Source: a virus. Taken from it: a stretch of DNA of 64,000 bases. The stretch is taken from positions 1 through 64,000 of the IMG/VR virus record IMGVR_UViG_3300042691_032784; one strand, written 5' to 3'. Each line of letters opens with the position of its first letter. Position 1 is the first letter of the stretch. Shown piece by piece: positions 1-11,200 of this stretch. A program made the position numbers and the translations under genes. The notes below the pieces were generated by a model, which was not told the origin of the DNA, did no database searches, and saw nothing but the letters and a program-made list of their open reading frames with translations.

Positions 1-752
1 CATTAATTAATGTAGAACTTGAAGAATTAGATAAAGAAGTTAAAAAACTTAAAGTTACATTAAAAAGTATTAATGATTTTTTTGAAAATAATAGAGATAA
101 ATTAGTAGGTTGTGTAGACTACAACCTTCTTCTAAATGGGGAACATCAATATATTAAAACTCCATTAAATGCAACAGAAGAATATGCTAATATTAATTTA
201 ATAGCTTTAAGAGATACTACTAAATTAATTAATAATAAAGAAGCTAGACTTAAAGTTATTAAAGGTCAAAAATTACATATTAAAGTTTTCTTTTATATTA
301 TTAAAAGAATTAACGAATTAATAGTAGATGCATTAATATATAAAGGTTATCAATTAAGAGATGATTTTATAGGTACTATTAAAATTATTAATGCTAAAGA
401 TAAAAAGAAAAGACCTGATTGGAATAAAAGTCTTATTAATAAACAAAAATTAATAGAACAAGGTAAAATTCCTTATATGAAAGCTGATGCTGAAAAAGCA
501 TTAAAAGAAAATAAACCTTATAATGGAGTTCCTTGGCTTGTTTATCATAGTAGTGAAGATAGTCTTTGGTTTAATTGGAGTTATGGTTTAAGACCTGCTT
601 TAATTTTACCTAATATTAGAAATTATGTTTTTGTTCCTTTAAGAGGTACTACAGGAGCTGTTGCTAAATTACAAGAATTTAGAAAAAGTTTAAATAAAGA
701 TGCATTTAATGAAAGATTTAATAATCCTAATAAATTTAAAATATGCACGTAA
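1..752 (+). CDS. virion structural protein, 5' truncated by window edge
   Basis: The frame is open from base 3 to the TAA at 752, so the gene began upstream; an internal ATG at 477 is not the real start. The visible 249 residues have charged, helical N-terminal sequence and a C-terminal half rich in aromatic residues (for example WFNWSYGLRP). I do not recognise a family. It overlaps the next gene by 10 bp and heads a co-directional run of virion genes, so a head-tail or tail structural role is inferred from position. Copy 1 of the dispersed motif lies at 121-143 inside it. Confidence 0.75.
   Translation, partial: LINVELEELDKEVKKLKVTLKSINDFFENNRDKLVGCVDYNLLLNGEHQYIKTPLNATEEYANINLIALRDTTKLINNKEARLKVIKGQKLHIKVFFYIIKRINELIVDALIYKGYQLRDDFIGTIKIINAKDKKKRPDWNKSLINKQKLIEQGKIPYMKADAEKALKENKPYNGVPWLVYHSSEDSLWFNWSYGLRPALILPNIRNYVFVPLRGTTGAVAKLQEFRKSLNKDAFNERFNNPNKFKICT
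121..143 (+). repeat. dispersed paired motif, copy 1 (forward)
   Basis: Reads ACAACCTTCTTCTAAATGGGG then AA, a weaker match to the forward consensus. It is preceded by GGTTGT at 108-113, which can pair with ACAACC at 121-126. No partner copy is visible nearby; it may lie upstream of the window. Confidence 0.5.
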
Positions 753-1417
753 ATTATATAAGTACTAAACAATTAATTGGTAGAATTTTAAATGGTATTG
801 GATTAGAATCTACTAATTTTGTTGATAGTTTTCCTCAATGGATTGAAGATGCTATTAGTATTATAGGTATTCCTAAATATTATATACATAAACATTATGT
901 TATAAATATTAATCAACATAAAGGAAGTTTACCTTGTGATGTTGAAAGTATACATAGTTTATGGGTTGATACTAATTTAAATTCTTTTTCTAAAAGAAGT
1001 TGTTTAAAACATTTAACTATTAGAAATAACCCTCTTATAGGACATGAAATTAAATTACCTCAACATGAAAGTGTTTATGGTAATATAAATGGTAGATTTT
1101 TAGAAACATCATTTTATAACGGTAAGGTGTTATTAATATATAAAGGTATTCCATGTGATGATGAAGGATATCCTTTAGCTCCTAGTAATGCTGATTTTAT
1201 TCAAGCTTTTGAATATTATGTTATTATGAGATTAGCTTTAATAGGTTATAAACATCCTATATTAAATTATGAACAAGCATATCAATTATGGGAAAAACAT
1301 TATCCTAGAGCTGGAAATTCTATTAATTGGATGAGTTTACCTGAATATCAAGAATTTACTGAAATGTGGAATAATAGTATATTAGGAGACTTACAAAGTC
1401 TTAATTATATACATTAA
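743..1417 (+). CDS. ring/tail adaptor-like virion protein
   Basis: A 224-residue protein starting at an ATG inside the end of the upstream gene, ending 12 bp before the muzzle-like gene. It has no membrane segment or signal peptide. Size and position match the small ring protein encoded directly before the muzzle gene in PhicrAss001, whose rings form the tail barrel below the portal. The assignment rests on gene order, not on a motif I can point to; another head-completion or tail-adaptor role is possible. Confidence 0.6.
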   Translation: MHVNYISTKQLIGRILNGIGLESTNFVDSFPQWIEDAISIIGIPKYYIHKHYVININQHKGSLPCDVESIHSLWVDTNLNSFSKRSCLKHLTIRNNPLIGHEIKLPQHESVYGNINGRFLETSFYNGKVLLIYKGIPCDDEGYPLAPSNADFIQAFEYYVIMRLALIGYKHPILNYEQAYQLWEKHYPRAGNSINWMSLPEYQEFTEMWNNSILGDLQSLNYIH

Positions 1418-1429
1418 CATAATAATAAT

Positions 1430-4400
1430 ATGGAACAATTTAAAGGTTTAAGTAGAGATACTACTAGAAGTAAAACTCCTGCAGGAATGTGGGAGTTTGC
1501 TCGTAATATATTATTAACAAAAGGATTTACTTCTGTATCTAATGAATATGGATTTATAGAACAAGTTGATATTCCTGGAGAAGTTATTGGAGTTATAAGT
1601 ACAAATGAAGAAACTGTTATATTAAGTATAGATGGTGATTTTTCTTGTATTGGGTACTTTAATAATGAAGAATTAATATATATTCCTGTAATAAGAAGTA
1701 TTTATCTTGGTTTTAAAATTAATCATCCTATTGAAGGAGTATTTTTTTATAATTTTAAACAAGAATTAATAATAGCTTTTTGTGATGGTGTAGCATTAGA
1801 TAGTAATACTCCTAAATTAATTAATCTTAATAATTTAGGTTTTGAAGTAGATGTTAATTATGAATTAGTTAATCCAGATGATATAAATTTATTAAATTTA
1901 TTTATTAATACAATAGAAGGTAATATAAGAATATCATATGGTACAAATAGTACTATTCCTATAGATATAGTTTATATTACTTTTTGTTATGTATTACCGG
2001 ATAATATATCTACTACTCCTTATTATCCTGTTCATCATATAGCTTATCCTACTTTTCAATGGAATGAAAAAAATAGAAGACCTGTAATTATTAATTTAAC
2101 TGAATTAGATAATAAATATGATCAACTTAAAATTGGATTAATTATTAATACTGATAATGGTTTAGTAGGATATGAAAGTTTTCCTATTAATTATAATAAT
2201 AGTCAATTAAATTATACTATATCTTCTTTAACTGATTTTACTATTACAACTTTAGATAATTTAATAGTACCTACTATATTTTATAATAGAGTTAAAACTA
2301 TGACTACTCAAAATAATCAATTAGTTATAGGTAATATAGCAATAGAAGAAGAAATAAAAATACAAAAATATGTAAATAGATTAGAACTTAAATTACAATA
2401 TATAATTGATGAAGAAGAAAAATTTACTCATCCCACTCTTTGTCCTGATGAAGTTTATGCTATTTATATACAACCTCAATGGTTAACTGGTGAATTTGGT
2501 AAAGCTTATCCTCTTATTGGTCCTGAACCTAATAATAATACTGAAAGAAATATATTAACTCAAACAGATTTAAATAATTTAGGTTTAAATGAATTAGATG
2601 CTAATGAATATAAAAAATTTCATATTATTAATTCAGGAGATTGGGTATTACCTCCACCTTTTATATCTAATGGAGATAGTTCTCAAGTAGCTCTTAAATG
2701 GGGTTTTTGGGAAAATGAAGAAGTTTATCCTAATATAGAAGATTTTAATAGTACAATTGATTATAATAATAATCCTTTAGGAGGAACAGATTTAAGAAAT
2801 ACTCCTATTAAATATTTTAGAGTTCCCGGATTAGATAATATTATTAAAAAAATACCTTGTCCTTTAGGACATACTCATAAAAATGATTTAAATAATTCTG
2901 TAACTTTTCAAGGTTATATTCCTAAATTTGGTGTATATTTAAATAATTTTAATACTGTTTTTCCTGAAAAAGTTAGAGAAAAAATGCAAGGATATAGATT
3001 ATTAATAGTTAAAAGAAAACAAGGAAATAGATTAGTAGAAGATATACCTTTTATACATCATGGAGAAACAAGAACTATGGATATAGATGGTACTAATCGT
3101 GAATTTATTCATGCTAATTATGATAATCCTCAAGCAGATGGAGGACAATCTTTAAGACATATTTATATTCAACATGGTTTTTCAAAATTATGGAGTTCTA
3201 CATTATCTTATTATAAAAATACAATATCTGCTAAAATTATTAAAGCTAATTATGGAATAACTCATACAAGAGTAAGGAGTGGAAATGATATAGAAATAGA
3301 ATTAGATGATAAAGGTACTTTTGAAAGTGTAAATTCTATTTCTAATTTTACCGGTTATTGTAAAATAAAAGAAACACAAAAATATGGAATTATTAAAGAT
3401 TTAATTTATGTTCCTGGTAATAATATTGCTGCTAAAACTCAATTTCTTGAAGAAGGTATATTTTTAAAAGCTAAAAATTATCTACAAACAGATGATGGGG
3501 GTTACACAGATTTACCTGATGAAAAATGGAATCCTTTATTAATTTATAGTCCTAATGGTCTTAGTTCAAGAATTGATAATATAGAATTATATAATAGTAC
3601 TACTAGATTATATGAAGATTTTGATATAACTGAATCAGATGGTTGTTATAAAAAAACATTATCTGTTACTTTATTAAATTTACAAAAAAATTTGTATAGT
3701 GGATTTAATCCAAAAGAATTTATATCTTTAGGAAGAGTTAATATTAATGAATCTAATAAAATATTATCAGATAATGGAGATATTTTTACTAATAATATTA
3801 TTAGGGTTCCTACTGGTATACTTTTAGGTACTTCTATATTTGGAAGAATAATATATAATGATTTATATATAAAAGGTATTTGGAATATTAATAATAATTC
3901 TAGTGTTTTTATAGAAAAAGATAGACCTTATAATCGAATTTATGAATTAGATGGAGATGGTAGTGAAAGTGGTTTAGTTAATACATTTGAATTTAATTTA
4001 AGTTTTTTTAATGAAGATGTTTTTAGAAGTTTAAATGATTTAATTGTTGCAATAGCTAATAATAGTTTAAAACCTTTTATTAATTATTTTCCTTTTAGAG
4101 TAGCAAGAACTCCTAAAATTCCTAATGAAAATTTACAAACTAATGTATTAAGAACTTTTAGAGCTAATGATTATTATGAAATGCTTAATGATAGAGGAGA
4201 AATTATAGCAATAAGAGGTACTAATAAACAATTATTTATTCAACAAAAATATAGTTTATTTGTAGCTACTCTAAAAGATAAACTTAATACAGATGGTACT
4301 AGTACTTATTTAGGAGAAGGAGATATATTTGATAGAACACCTGATGAAATTAAATTTAATACTAATAAAGGTTATATAGGATGTACTAATCAATTTGCTT

Positions 4401-5824
4401 GTATTATTTGTCCTAGTGGTTATGTAGTTGTAGATCAAATTAAAGGTAAAATATTTTTAATAGGTGATGAATATACTGAAATTAGTAAAGCTAATATGAT
4501 TAATTGGTTTGAAGCTAATTGGGATACTAAATTTTATTATATTTTAGATAGATTTAGTAAAAAACAAAGAGTTGATAATCCTTTTAATAGTATTGGTCAT
4601 TTAGTAGGTTATGATGAAGATAATAATAGATTATTATTTACTAAAAAATATTATGAATTTAAATTTCCTGAATTAGTAGAAAATGATGAAGAAGTAGGAC
4701 CTTTTACTTATACATTTGATGGAGAGTTTTATTATAATAAAACAAGTTTAGTTAATGGTATTCAAGTAAATGTAAATAATCAACCTTCAAATGGTAATAC
4801 TACTTCTTTAAATTATAGAGATATTAATAATGTTCAATTATTTAATGTATCTTGTATATTTGTAAATACTGTAACAGACCCTAATCATGTTTTAATAGGT
4901 ATTAATCGTTTTGCTACATTTGTTAATTATATATCTTATATAAATTTAAAATTAAGTGAAGCTAATTTAATAGAAGGTAAAGATTATTATTTAACTATTA
5001 GTAATAATGGAGTAGATACTCCTTATTTTATATTAACTATTTTTAATAACACTGTATTAGTTTCTAATGATAATAATGTTACTGGTTTTACTTTTAATTA
5101 TCCTGTTATTGAAATACCTTTTCCAAAAAGACTAATATATAATGATGAACGTTATTTTATTAATAAAAGTAAAACTTTATCTTTTCAATTAGATGATAAA
5201 GTATGGGTATGTGAACATGATTATTATCCTAATGCTTATTATTTTAATCAATTAGGTTTATTTAGTATTTATAATAACCCTACTTTTGAATTAGATGAAG
5301 AAGGAGCTGTAATTAATATTAATTTTAATTTTAGTAATTATATACATAATCAAAAATCTGTTAATAGAGGATTATTTTATAATAAAAATTATCAATCTTA
5401 TATTGATTTAATATTTAATGGAAGATTAGATTTAAGTAAATTATATCAAGCTGTAACTTGGGAAAGTGTTGTTTATACAATAGAACAAGCTAGATTATAT
5501 AATAATACTATTGATGCTATAATGATTTATAGTGATTATCAATGTAGTGGAGTTATTAATTTAGAACAATTTGTAAATTGTAGAAATGTAGAAGGTGTTT
5601 GGAATTTTAATGAATTTAGAGATGTTGTAATTAATTCTAATTTCCCCATAGTTGATAGTGTTGGAGACTTAGTTGAAAATAATGTAAATTTTAACAAAAG
5701 TTTTTTTGATAAGTCAAAATTTATTGGTACATTTGTAGTTATACGCCTAATTATGTTTAATAATAATACTAATGATGTATATATTAATCAAGTTAATGTA
5801 AAAAGTAGAATTTCTAAAAGATAA
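1430..5824 (+). CDS. muzzle-like tail protein
   Basis: A 1464-residue protein, rich in Asn, Tyr and beta-prone segments, with no signal peptide or membrane helices. The N-terminus (MEQFKGLSRDTTRSKTPAGMW) leads into a region of repeated short hydrophobic strands, compatible with a beta-rich tail protein. Length and position, between the small ring-like gene and the cargo-like genes, match the muzzle protein that closes the tail barrel of PhicrAss001. This is an inference from synteny and size. Copy 2 of the dispersed motif, at 5641-5666, is encoded near its 3' end. The next gene begins 3 bp after its stop. Confidence 0.6.
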   Translation: MEQFKGLSRDTTRSKTPAGMWEFARNILLTKGFTSVSNEYGFIEQVDIPGEVIGVISTNEETVILSIDGDFSCIGYFNNEELIYIPVIRSIYLGFKINHPIEGVFFYNFKQELIIAFCDGVALDSNTPKLINLNNLGFEVDVNYELVNPDDINLLNLFINTIEGNIRISYGTNSTIPIDIVYITFCYVLPDNISTTPYYPVHHIAYPTFQWNEKNRRPVIINLTELDNKYDQLKIGLIINTDNGLVGYESFPINYNNSQLNYTISSLTDFTITTLDNLIVPTIFYNRVKTMTTQNNQLVIGNIAIEEEIKIQKYVNRLELKLQYIIDEEEKFTHPTLCPDEVYAIYIQPQWLTGEFGKAYPLIGPEPNNNTERNILTQTDLNNLGLNELDANEYKKFHIINSGDWVLPPPFISNGDSSQVALKWGFWENEEVYPNIEDFNSTIDYNNNPLGGTDLRNTPIKYFRVPGLDNIIKKIPCPLGHTHKNDLNNSVTFQGYIPKFGVYLNNFNTVFPEKVREKMQGYRLLIVKRKQGNRLVEDIPFIHHGETRTMDIDGTNREFIHANYDNPQADGGQSLRHIYIQHGFSKLWSSTLSYYKNTISAKIIKANYGITHTRVRSGNDIEIELDDKGTFESVNSISNFTGYCKIKETQKYGIIKDLIYVPGNNIAAKTQFLEEGIFLKAKNYLQTDDGGYTDLPDEKWNPLLIYSPNGLSSRIDNIELYNSTTRLYEDFDITESDGCYKKTLSVTLLNLQKNLYSGFNPKEFISLGRVNINESNKILSDNGDIFTNNIIRVPTGILLGTSIFGRIIYNDLYIKGIWNINNNSSVFIEKDRPYNRIYELDGDGSESGLVNTFEFNLSFFNEDVFRSLNDLIVAIANNSLKPFINYFPFRVARTPKIPNENLQTNVLRTFRANDYYEMLNDRGEIIAIRGTNKQLFIQQKYSLFVATLKDKLNTDGTSTYLGEGDIFDRTPDEIKFNTNKGYIGCTNQFACIICPSGYVVVDQIKGKIFLIGDEYTEISKANMINWFEANWDTKFYYILDRFSKKQRVDNPFNSIGHLVGYDEDNNRLLFTKKYYEFKFPELVENDEEVGPFTYTFDGEFYYNKTSLVNGIQVNVNNQPSNGNTTSLNYRDINNVQLFNVSCIFVNTVTDPNHVLIGINRFATFVNYISYINLKLSEANLIEGKDYYLTISNNGVDTPYFILTIFNNTVLVSNDNNVTGFTFNYPVIEIPFPKRLIYNDERYFINKSKTLSFQLDDKVWVCEHDYYPNAYYFNQLGLFSIYNNPTFELDEEGAVININFNFSNYIHNQKSVNRGLFYNKNYQSYIDLIFNGRLDLSKLYQAVTWESVVYTIEQARLYNNTIDAIMIYSDYQCSGVINLEQFVNCRNVEGVWNFNEFRDVVINSNFPIVDSVGDLVENNVNFNKSFFDKSKFIGTFVVIRLIMFNNNTNDVYINQVNVKSRISKR
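5641..5666 (-). repeat. dispersed paired motif, copy 2 (reverse)
   Basis: On the plus strand it reads TTTCCCCATAG followed by TTGATAGTGTTGG. Encoded as F-P-I-V-D-S-V-G in the muzzle-like protein. Its nearest oppositely oriented copy is 1.4 kb away at 7056, the widest pair in the window. Confidence 0.7.
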
Positions 5825-5827
5825 AAT

Positions 5828-8281
5828 ATGCAACAACCTGATAAAAATAAAAGTAAAATTAAACCAGTAACTAGAGGAGATAGTTTAGTTGTTTATAATA
5901 GTACAGTTAAATTTGAGAATAAACTTAAAGAATTAAAATATAAAAAAACTAGTTCTTTTAAATCAGATATTAATAATAATTCTCAATTATATGGTAATAT
6001 ATATTCTTTTAATAATAATGATATTAAAATAAATCCTAATTATGTTGATTTAGAAGAATTAAAAAAAAATATATATAAAGATAGTAAAGGAGATATTTAT
6101 TTAAAACCTACAGTACCTCGTAAAGGTACTACTAATTATGGTAATATTAATGTAAATAATAAACCTGTTTTAAAAAAAATAGATGATAATCGATATTTAA
6201 CTATTGAAGATTTAGCTTATATAGGTTATAATACTGATTTACCTAATATTATATTAGATAAAAGAATTAAGCCTCAAAAAATAGAAGGATATGATTTAAA
6301 TGATGGAAATAAAAGAGATGTTATAAGTTTTAGTAAATATGATAAACTAGCTGTTAAACCTTTTGATTTATTAACAGAAAAAGAAAAAGTTAAAAGAGTA
6401 GAAGAATATGGTACTGATGGAGTTCCTCAAAGTTATTTGAATAAAACTAAAAATAATACAAGTACAAATACAAATACTACTAATAAACCATATACTAATA
6501 AACCAACTGCTACATATAGTACTAAACCAACTGCTACATATAGTAAACCTAGAGAAAAAGTTGAAGCTATTAAACCTTTACCTAGTGCATCTATAAAGAC
6601 TGGTAGTAATACTTTATATTCTGATGTTAAGGTTATTCGTAAAGCTAGAACCCCTAAAGCTTATAAAGTAGAAACTAGTGGAGGTAGTAAATCTAACAAA
6701 TGGAGAACAACACAAACTGTTAGTACTCCTGATAATATAGGAGCTAATGATGGAGATACAAGAAAAATAGTTCCTCTTTTTGGTGATGGTGGTAAAATTA
6801 ATACAATAAATGTTATGAGAAAACCAAGATTAAATAGTAGAAAAAGATATATTTCTCCTGCTGTAATTGGTGCAGGAGTTAATGTAGGAATGGGATTAAT
6901 TCAAGGAGCATTACAAAGAGGTGCTCCTATTAAAGCTAGAAGTAATGCTTTAAATCAAATGTGGAAAGAAAAATCTGTTAGTGATGCTCAAAGTTTTGAT
7001 GATTATACTAAAAATATTGATGATGTTATTGATTATTATGCTGATGGTGGTAAACTTCCAACATTATCATCTATGGGGAAATATAACACAACAGGAGGTA
7101 AATTAAAACCTATTGCTGATGGAGTTGTTGAAGTACAAGGTAATAAACATGGAGAAAAAACTATTGATAATTCTTATGGAGTTACTTTACATAAAGGTAA
7201 TCAACCAATTGCTGAAGTAGAAGATAAAGAAGTTATGGTAGAACAACCTGATGGTGATATGGTTTTTAGTGCAAGATTAAAAGATGAAAAAGGTGTATCA
7301 TTTGCTAATAGAATGAAACAATTAGCTAAAAAACGTAATAAATTAGAAAAAGATTTAGATAAAAATTATGATACTAAATCTCGTAATAGTATTGAACGTA
7401 AATTAGCAGGTCTTAATATGGCTGAAGAAGTTCTTAAAATTAAACAAGAAGAAGTTAAATTTGAAGAAGGTCAAGCTGAATTAGATAAACTAGCTAATGG
7501 TGGTAAAATTCCTAAATATGCTAATGGTACTATGAATTTAGGAGATACAGATAATTATTTATCTAAAAATAATAAACAAATGTGGAAAGATATATTACCT
7601 ACTTTAGCTGATAATGCAGGTAATATGTTATTAACTCTTAATACTCCTAAATTAGCTAAACCTATTAGAAAAAGTGCAGTTAATTTAAATACTAACTATA
7701 ATATTAATCCTCAATTATCAGAAGTTAAAAATGAAATAAATGCTATTACAGATAATATTTATAAAAATACATCTAATAGTAATATAGCAAGAGCTAATAT
7801 ATCTTCTGCTAGATTAAGAGGTTTACAACAGACTAATAATATATTAGGACAAAAAGAAAATATTGAAAATCAATTAAAGAATCAAAATAAATTAAATAAA
7901 CAACAAGTAGAACATATTAATATTGATGCAGATAATAATAATAATATGTTAGAATTTACTAGAGCTAATGATATTCATAGTAGAATTTCTGCAAATTTAG
8001 CAGATATGAGTAGTGATTTTAAAGAAGGACAAACTAGAAGAGATTATAATGCATATTATGATGAATCTATGTTATTAGAATTACTTGATGACCCTACTGG
8101 TGTTAAAGCTAGACATCTTATGAATAATCCTTATTTAAAAGCTAAATATGGTAAATATTTTACAAAACCTAGTAATACTGTTAATCCTAGACGTAAAAGA
8201 ATAGATACTAATTTTAATAATAATAATACTGTTATTGGTACTACTTATTTACCTAGAAGAATTGATGCTAATTTTAATTAA
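5828..8281 (+). CDS. cargo-like virion protein
   Basis: An 817-residue, lysine- and asparagine-rich, mostly low-complexity protein. It carries a Thr/Lys/Pro linker around residues 210-250 with a tandem duplicated TATYS-containing unit. A glycine-rich phrase recurs three times (GDGGKI, ADGGKLP and ANGGKIP), followed in the central region by a probable folded segment with KHGEKTIDNSYGVTLHKG. The C-terminal third is helical and Asn-rich. Position after the muzzle-like gene suggests one of the internal tail/capsid cargo proteins of crAss-like virions that are ejected with the DNA. No enzyme motif is visible. Confidence 0.55.
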   Translation: MQQPDKNKSKIKPVTRGDSLVVYNSTVKFENKLKELKYKKTSSFKSDINNNSQLYGNIYSFNNNDIKINPNYVDLEELKKNIYKDSKGDIYLKPTVPRKGTTNYGNINVNNKPVLKKIDDNRYLTIEDLAYIGYNTDLPNIILDKRIKPQKIEGYDLNDGNKRDVISFSKYDKLAVKPFDLLTEKEKVKRVEEYGTDGVPQSYLNKTKNNTSTNTNTTNKPYTNKPTATYSTKPTATYSKPREKVEAIKPLPSASIKTGSNTLYSDVKVIRKARTPKAYKVETSGGSKSNKWRTTQTVSTPDNIGANDGDTRKIVPLFGDGGKINTINVMRKPRLNSRKRYISPAVIGAGVNVGMGLIQGALQRGAPIKARSNALNQMWKEKSVSDAQSFDDYTKNIDDVIDYYADGGKLPTLSSMGKYNTTGGKLKPIADGVVEVQGNKHGEKTIDNSYGVTLHKGNQPIAEVEDKEVMVEQPDGDMVFSARLKDEKGVSFANRMKQLAKKRNKLEKDLDKNYDTKSRNSIERKLAGLNMAEEVLKIKQEEVKFEEGQAELDKLANGGKIPKYANGTMNLGDTDNYLSKNNKQMWKDILPTLADNAGNMLLTLNTPKLAKPIRKSAVNLNTNYNINPQLSEVKNEINAITDNIYKNTSNSNIARANISSARLRGLQQTNNILGQKENIENQLKNQNKLNKQQVEHINIDADNNNNMLEFTRANDIHSRISANLADMSSDFKEGQTRRDYNAYYDESMLLELLDDPTGVKARHLMNNPYLKAKYGKYFTKPSNTVNPRRKRIDTNFNNNNTVIGTTYLPRRIDANFN
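6497..6544 (+). repeat. 24-bp in-frame tandem repeat, 2 copies
   Basis: Units at 6497-6520 and 6521-6544 differ only in the first three bases (AAT versus ACT). They duplicate T/N-K-P-T-A-T-Y-S in the linker of the 817-residue protein, which looks like a recent slippage duplication. Confidence 0.85.
7056..7081 (+). repeat. dispersed paired motif, copy 3 (forward)
   Basis: Reads TTCCAACATTATCATCTATG then GGGAAA. Encoded as T-L-S-S-M-G-K in the cargo-like protein. It is tentatively paired with the reverse copy at 5641. Confidence 0.75.
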
Positions 8282-8290
8282 TATATAATT

Positions 8291-11200
8291 ATGTTACAAC
8301 CTCAAAGAAGTAAATTATTAGGGGATTTATATTATGATAATACTCCTAGACCTTTTGTTCCTCCTCCAATAGAAGAACGTAAAGCATTTTTTAAACAAAA
8401 AGAAGATGATTATCTTTTTGCTAAAGATTCAAAAAATGAATTAGAAAATATATTAAAAACAATGCCATATTTAGAGTCCAATACGGACTCTAAATCTGTT
8501 TATGATGATATGATTAGAAAATCTAATAATGTATTATCTAAAATAAATGCAGATAATTATGAAGATAATGTATTAAATGTTAAACAGTTAGCTCATGATA
8601 TTTATAATAAATTTGGTGGTTATGAATTAGTAACAGAAGCACAACAAATGTCAGATTTAGATGCTCAAATAGATGAAGCTATTAAAGACCCTGAAAGAGC
8701 TAATTGGACTAAACAACAAAATAGATTAAATCATAAAGGAATAAGATTTAATGAAGATGGTACTATTACTAGACCTAAAGTAAGTGGAAGACCTATTATT
8801 AAAGATGTTAATGTACAAGAAAAATTGTTAAAATTAATGGATGATTGGAAAGCTGATGGTTATGTTGTTACAGACCCAACTACAGGTAAATTAATTGTTA
8901 ATAGAGAAATACCAGGATATTTAGGTTTTAAAAAAGGAGAAGTTGTTACAGAAGATGAATTAGCACAAGCAGGTATGGCTTATATGGAAGCTGATTTAGA
9001 AACTAAACAATATTTAGATGAATATGCTCAATTTAAAGCTTCTCAAATTCCTCCTACTGCTGAAAATCTTAATAGAATTTTAAGTCCTACTGTAAAAGAA
9101 GCAGTGTTTGGTAATAGTAATATTAGTGATGGAGAAATACAAGCTAAAATAGATAATGGTGAAATAAATCCTTCTGATTTTATTAATCAATATATTAAAC
9201 AAACTGAAAAAGTTAAAGCTTTAGAAGCTCCTGTTGCTAAATATGGTTATAGAAAAGAAGAACTTACTACATTAGAAGATAAGTTATTAATGGAAGCTTT
9301 AAAAACTAGTGCTTCTAATAATGCTGCTAAAACACAAGAAGAAAGTAATGTTGCAATTAGTGTTGAGCCTTTTAAAGTTAAACCTAATTATAATACTATT
9401 GATATTAATAATATTAATACTCAAAAGAAACAATTATCTGATGAAAGATTAAAAGTTCAAGCTGAAATAGCTTCTTATAATTTACAACTTAATGAAGGTA
9501 AAGGTATAAGTCCTCAACAGTTAGATTTAATGAATAAACAAGTAACTGAATTAGATAATAAAATTGCTGCTTTTGAAGAACAAGAAAGAATTATTAATAA
9601 ACAATTTGAAGATTTAGCTAAAAAATCTAATGTTGGATTAACTGAAACTTATAATAAATATTATAATGAATCTGTAAATGAAACTATTAAAACTAATAAA
9701 GAAATATTAAATAATGATAGAGATTCTTTAATAGATGTAACATCTTTATATAACAAAGAAAATAACACATTATTTAATAAAAAATTACCTGATGGAACTG
9801 GTAAAATGAGAAGTAGTTATGATAATGATATTATTATAAAAGATGGTAAATATTATTTAAGACCTTCTGAAATAGGTTATGATAAAGATTTATTAGATAT
9901 TTTAGAAGATTATGCTTTTAATTCTAGTGGTAATATTAATAATACTATAGTTAAAAGTTCTGCTAGTTTTTATGATACTCCTGAAGAAGAAGAATTTAAA
10001 TCTATGGCTGTACAAGCATATGCTAATAATGAATCTTCTACAAATTTTGGTGTTCCTAAATCTTTTTATAAAGATTATAAAAATAAATTATTATTTTCAG
10101 GTGCTTTATTAAATGCAGTAGATAAAGTTAAAAAACAACATGGTAGTATTGATGAAATAGGTGGTTTAAATGGTACTCAAGATATGAATTACTTTATGGT
10201 TGAAGGAGAAACTACTAAAAATACTTCTAAACAATATGTTAGTATGAGAAGTATACTTAACCAATCTTTTAAAAAGACACCTCAACAATATGAAGTTGAT
10301 GGTAGAAGTATAGCAGATATATTAGTTAATGATTATGGTTTACCTGATATTAGTGATAAATATATTGATTGGGATAAAACTTCTGCTGAATATTTAATTC
10401 AAAGAGATAGAGTTAATGGAACTCAATATGGATTAGATATTAAATTAACTAAAGAAGGTAAAGAAAAATTAGATAGTCTTTGGTTTACTAATGCTACAAT
10501 GGATAAAAATGCTAATAGTATTAAATTAATAGCAAATAATCCTACTAAAAATAAACCTGAAGAAGATGCTAAAATTAGAGATTTAATGTTTAGTTTATAT
10601 GCAGAAGTTGCCGATACTAGTACTTATTATAAAGAATCTCTTGCTAAAGATATGGGAGAACTTTATTTTAATACTAAACCTGAAGGAGAAAAATTAGATA
10701 ATTTAAATCTTTATGTATTACCTAATGGAGAAGAAGCTAAATTAAAAATTAATGAAGGTACTTCTAATGAAGAACAATTAAATATTAAAAGTATTGCTCG
10801 TTCTACTAGACAAAGTAATATTAGAAATGTTGATTATGAAGTTAGTAGATTTAGAAATAATACTAGGCAAATATTTGCAACTGATAATAAAGGTAATACT
10901 GGTTGGATTAGTGATACTGAAGTTGGTGTAGATAAAAATTATAATTCTGTTTATTTTAAAACTCCTTCTGATATTAAACAAGTATTAGGTGCTACATTAT
11001 TAGCTTCTGATTATAAAAAATATAAAACAGCAGATGCAGTTAATCCTTATGCTGATTATTTAGAATCTTTAAAAACTAATGGTTATACTCAAACTAGTAA
11101 TGCTAGTGTACAAAGAACTGATTATAATAGTTATTTAAATAATTTAAAAAATATTTACAATAATAATTCTTATAATATTAATATAACTAATACAACAGGT

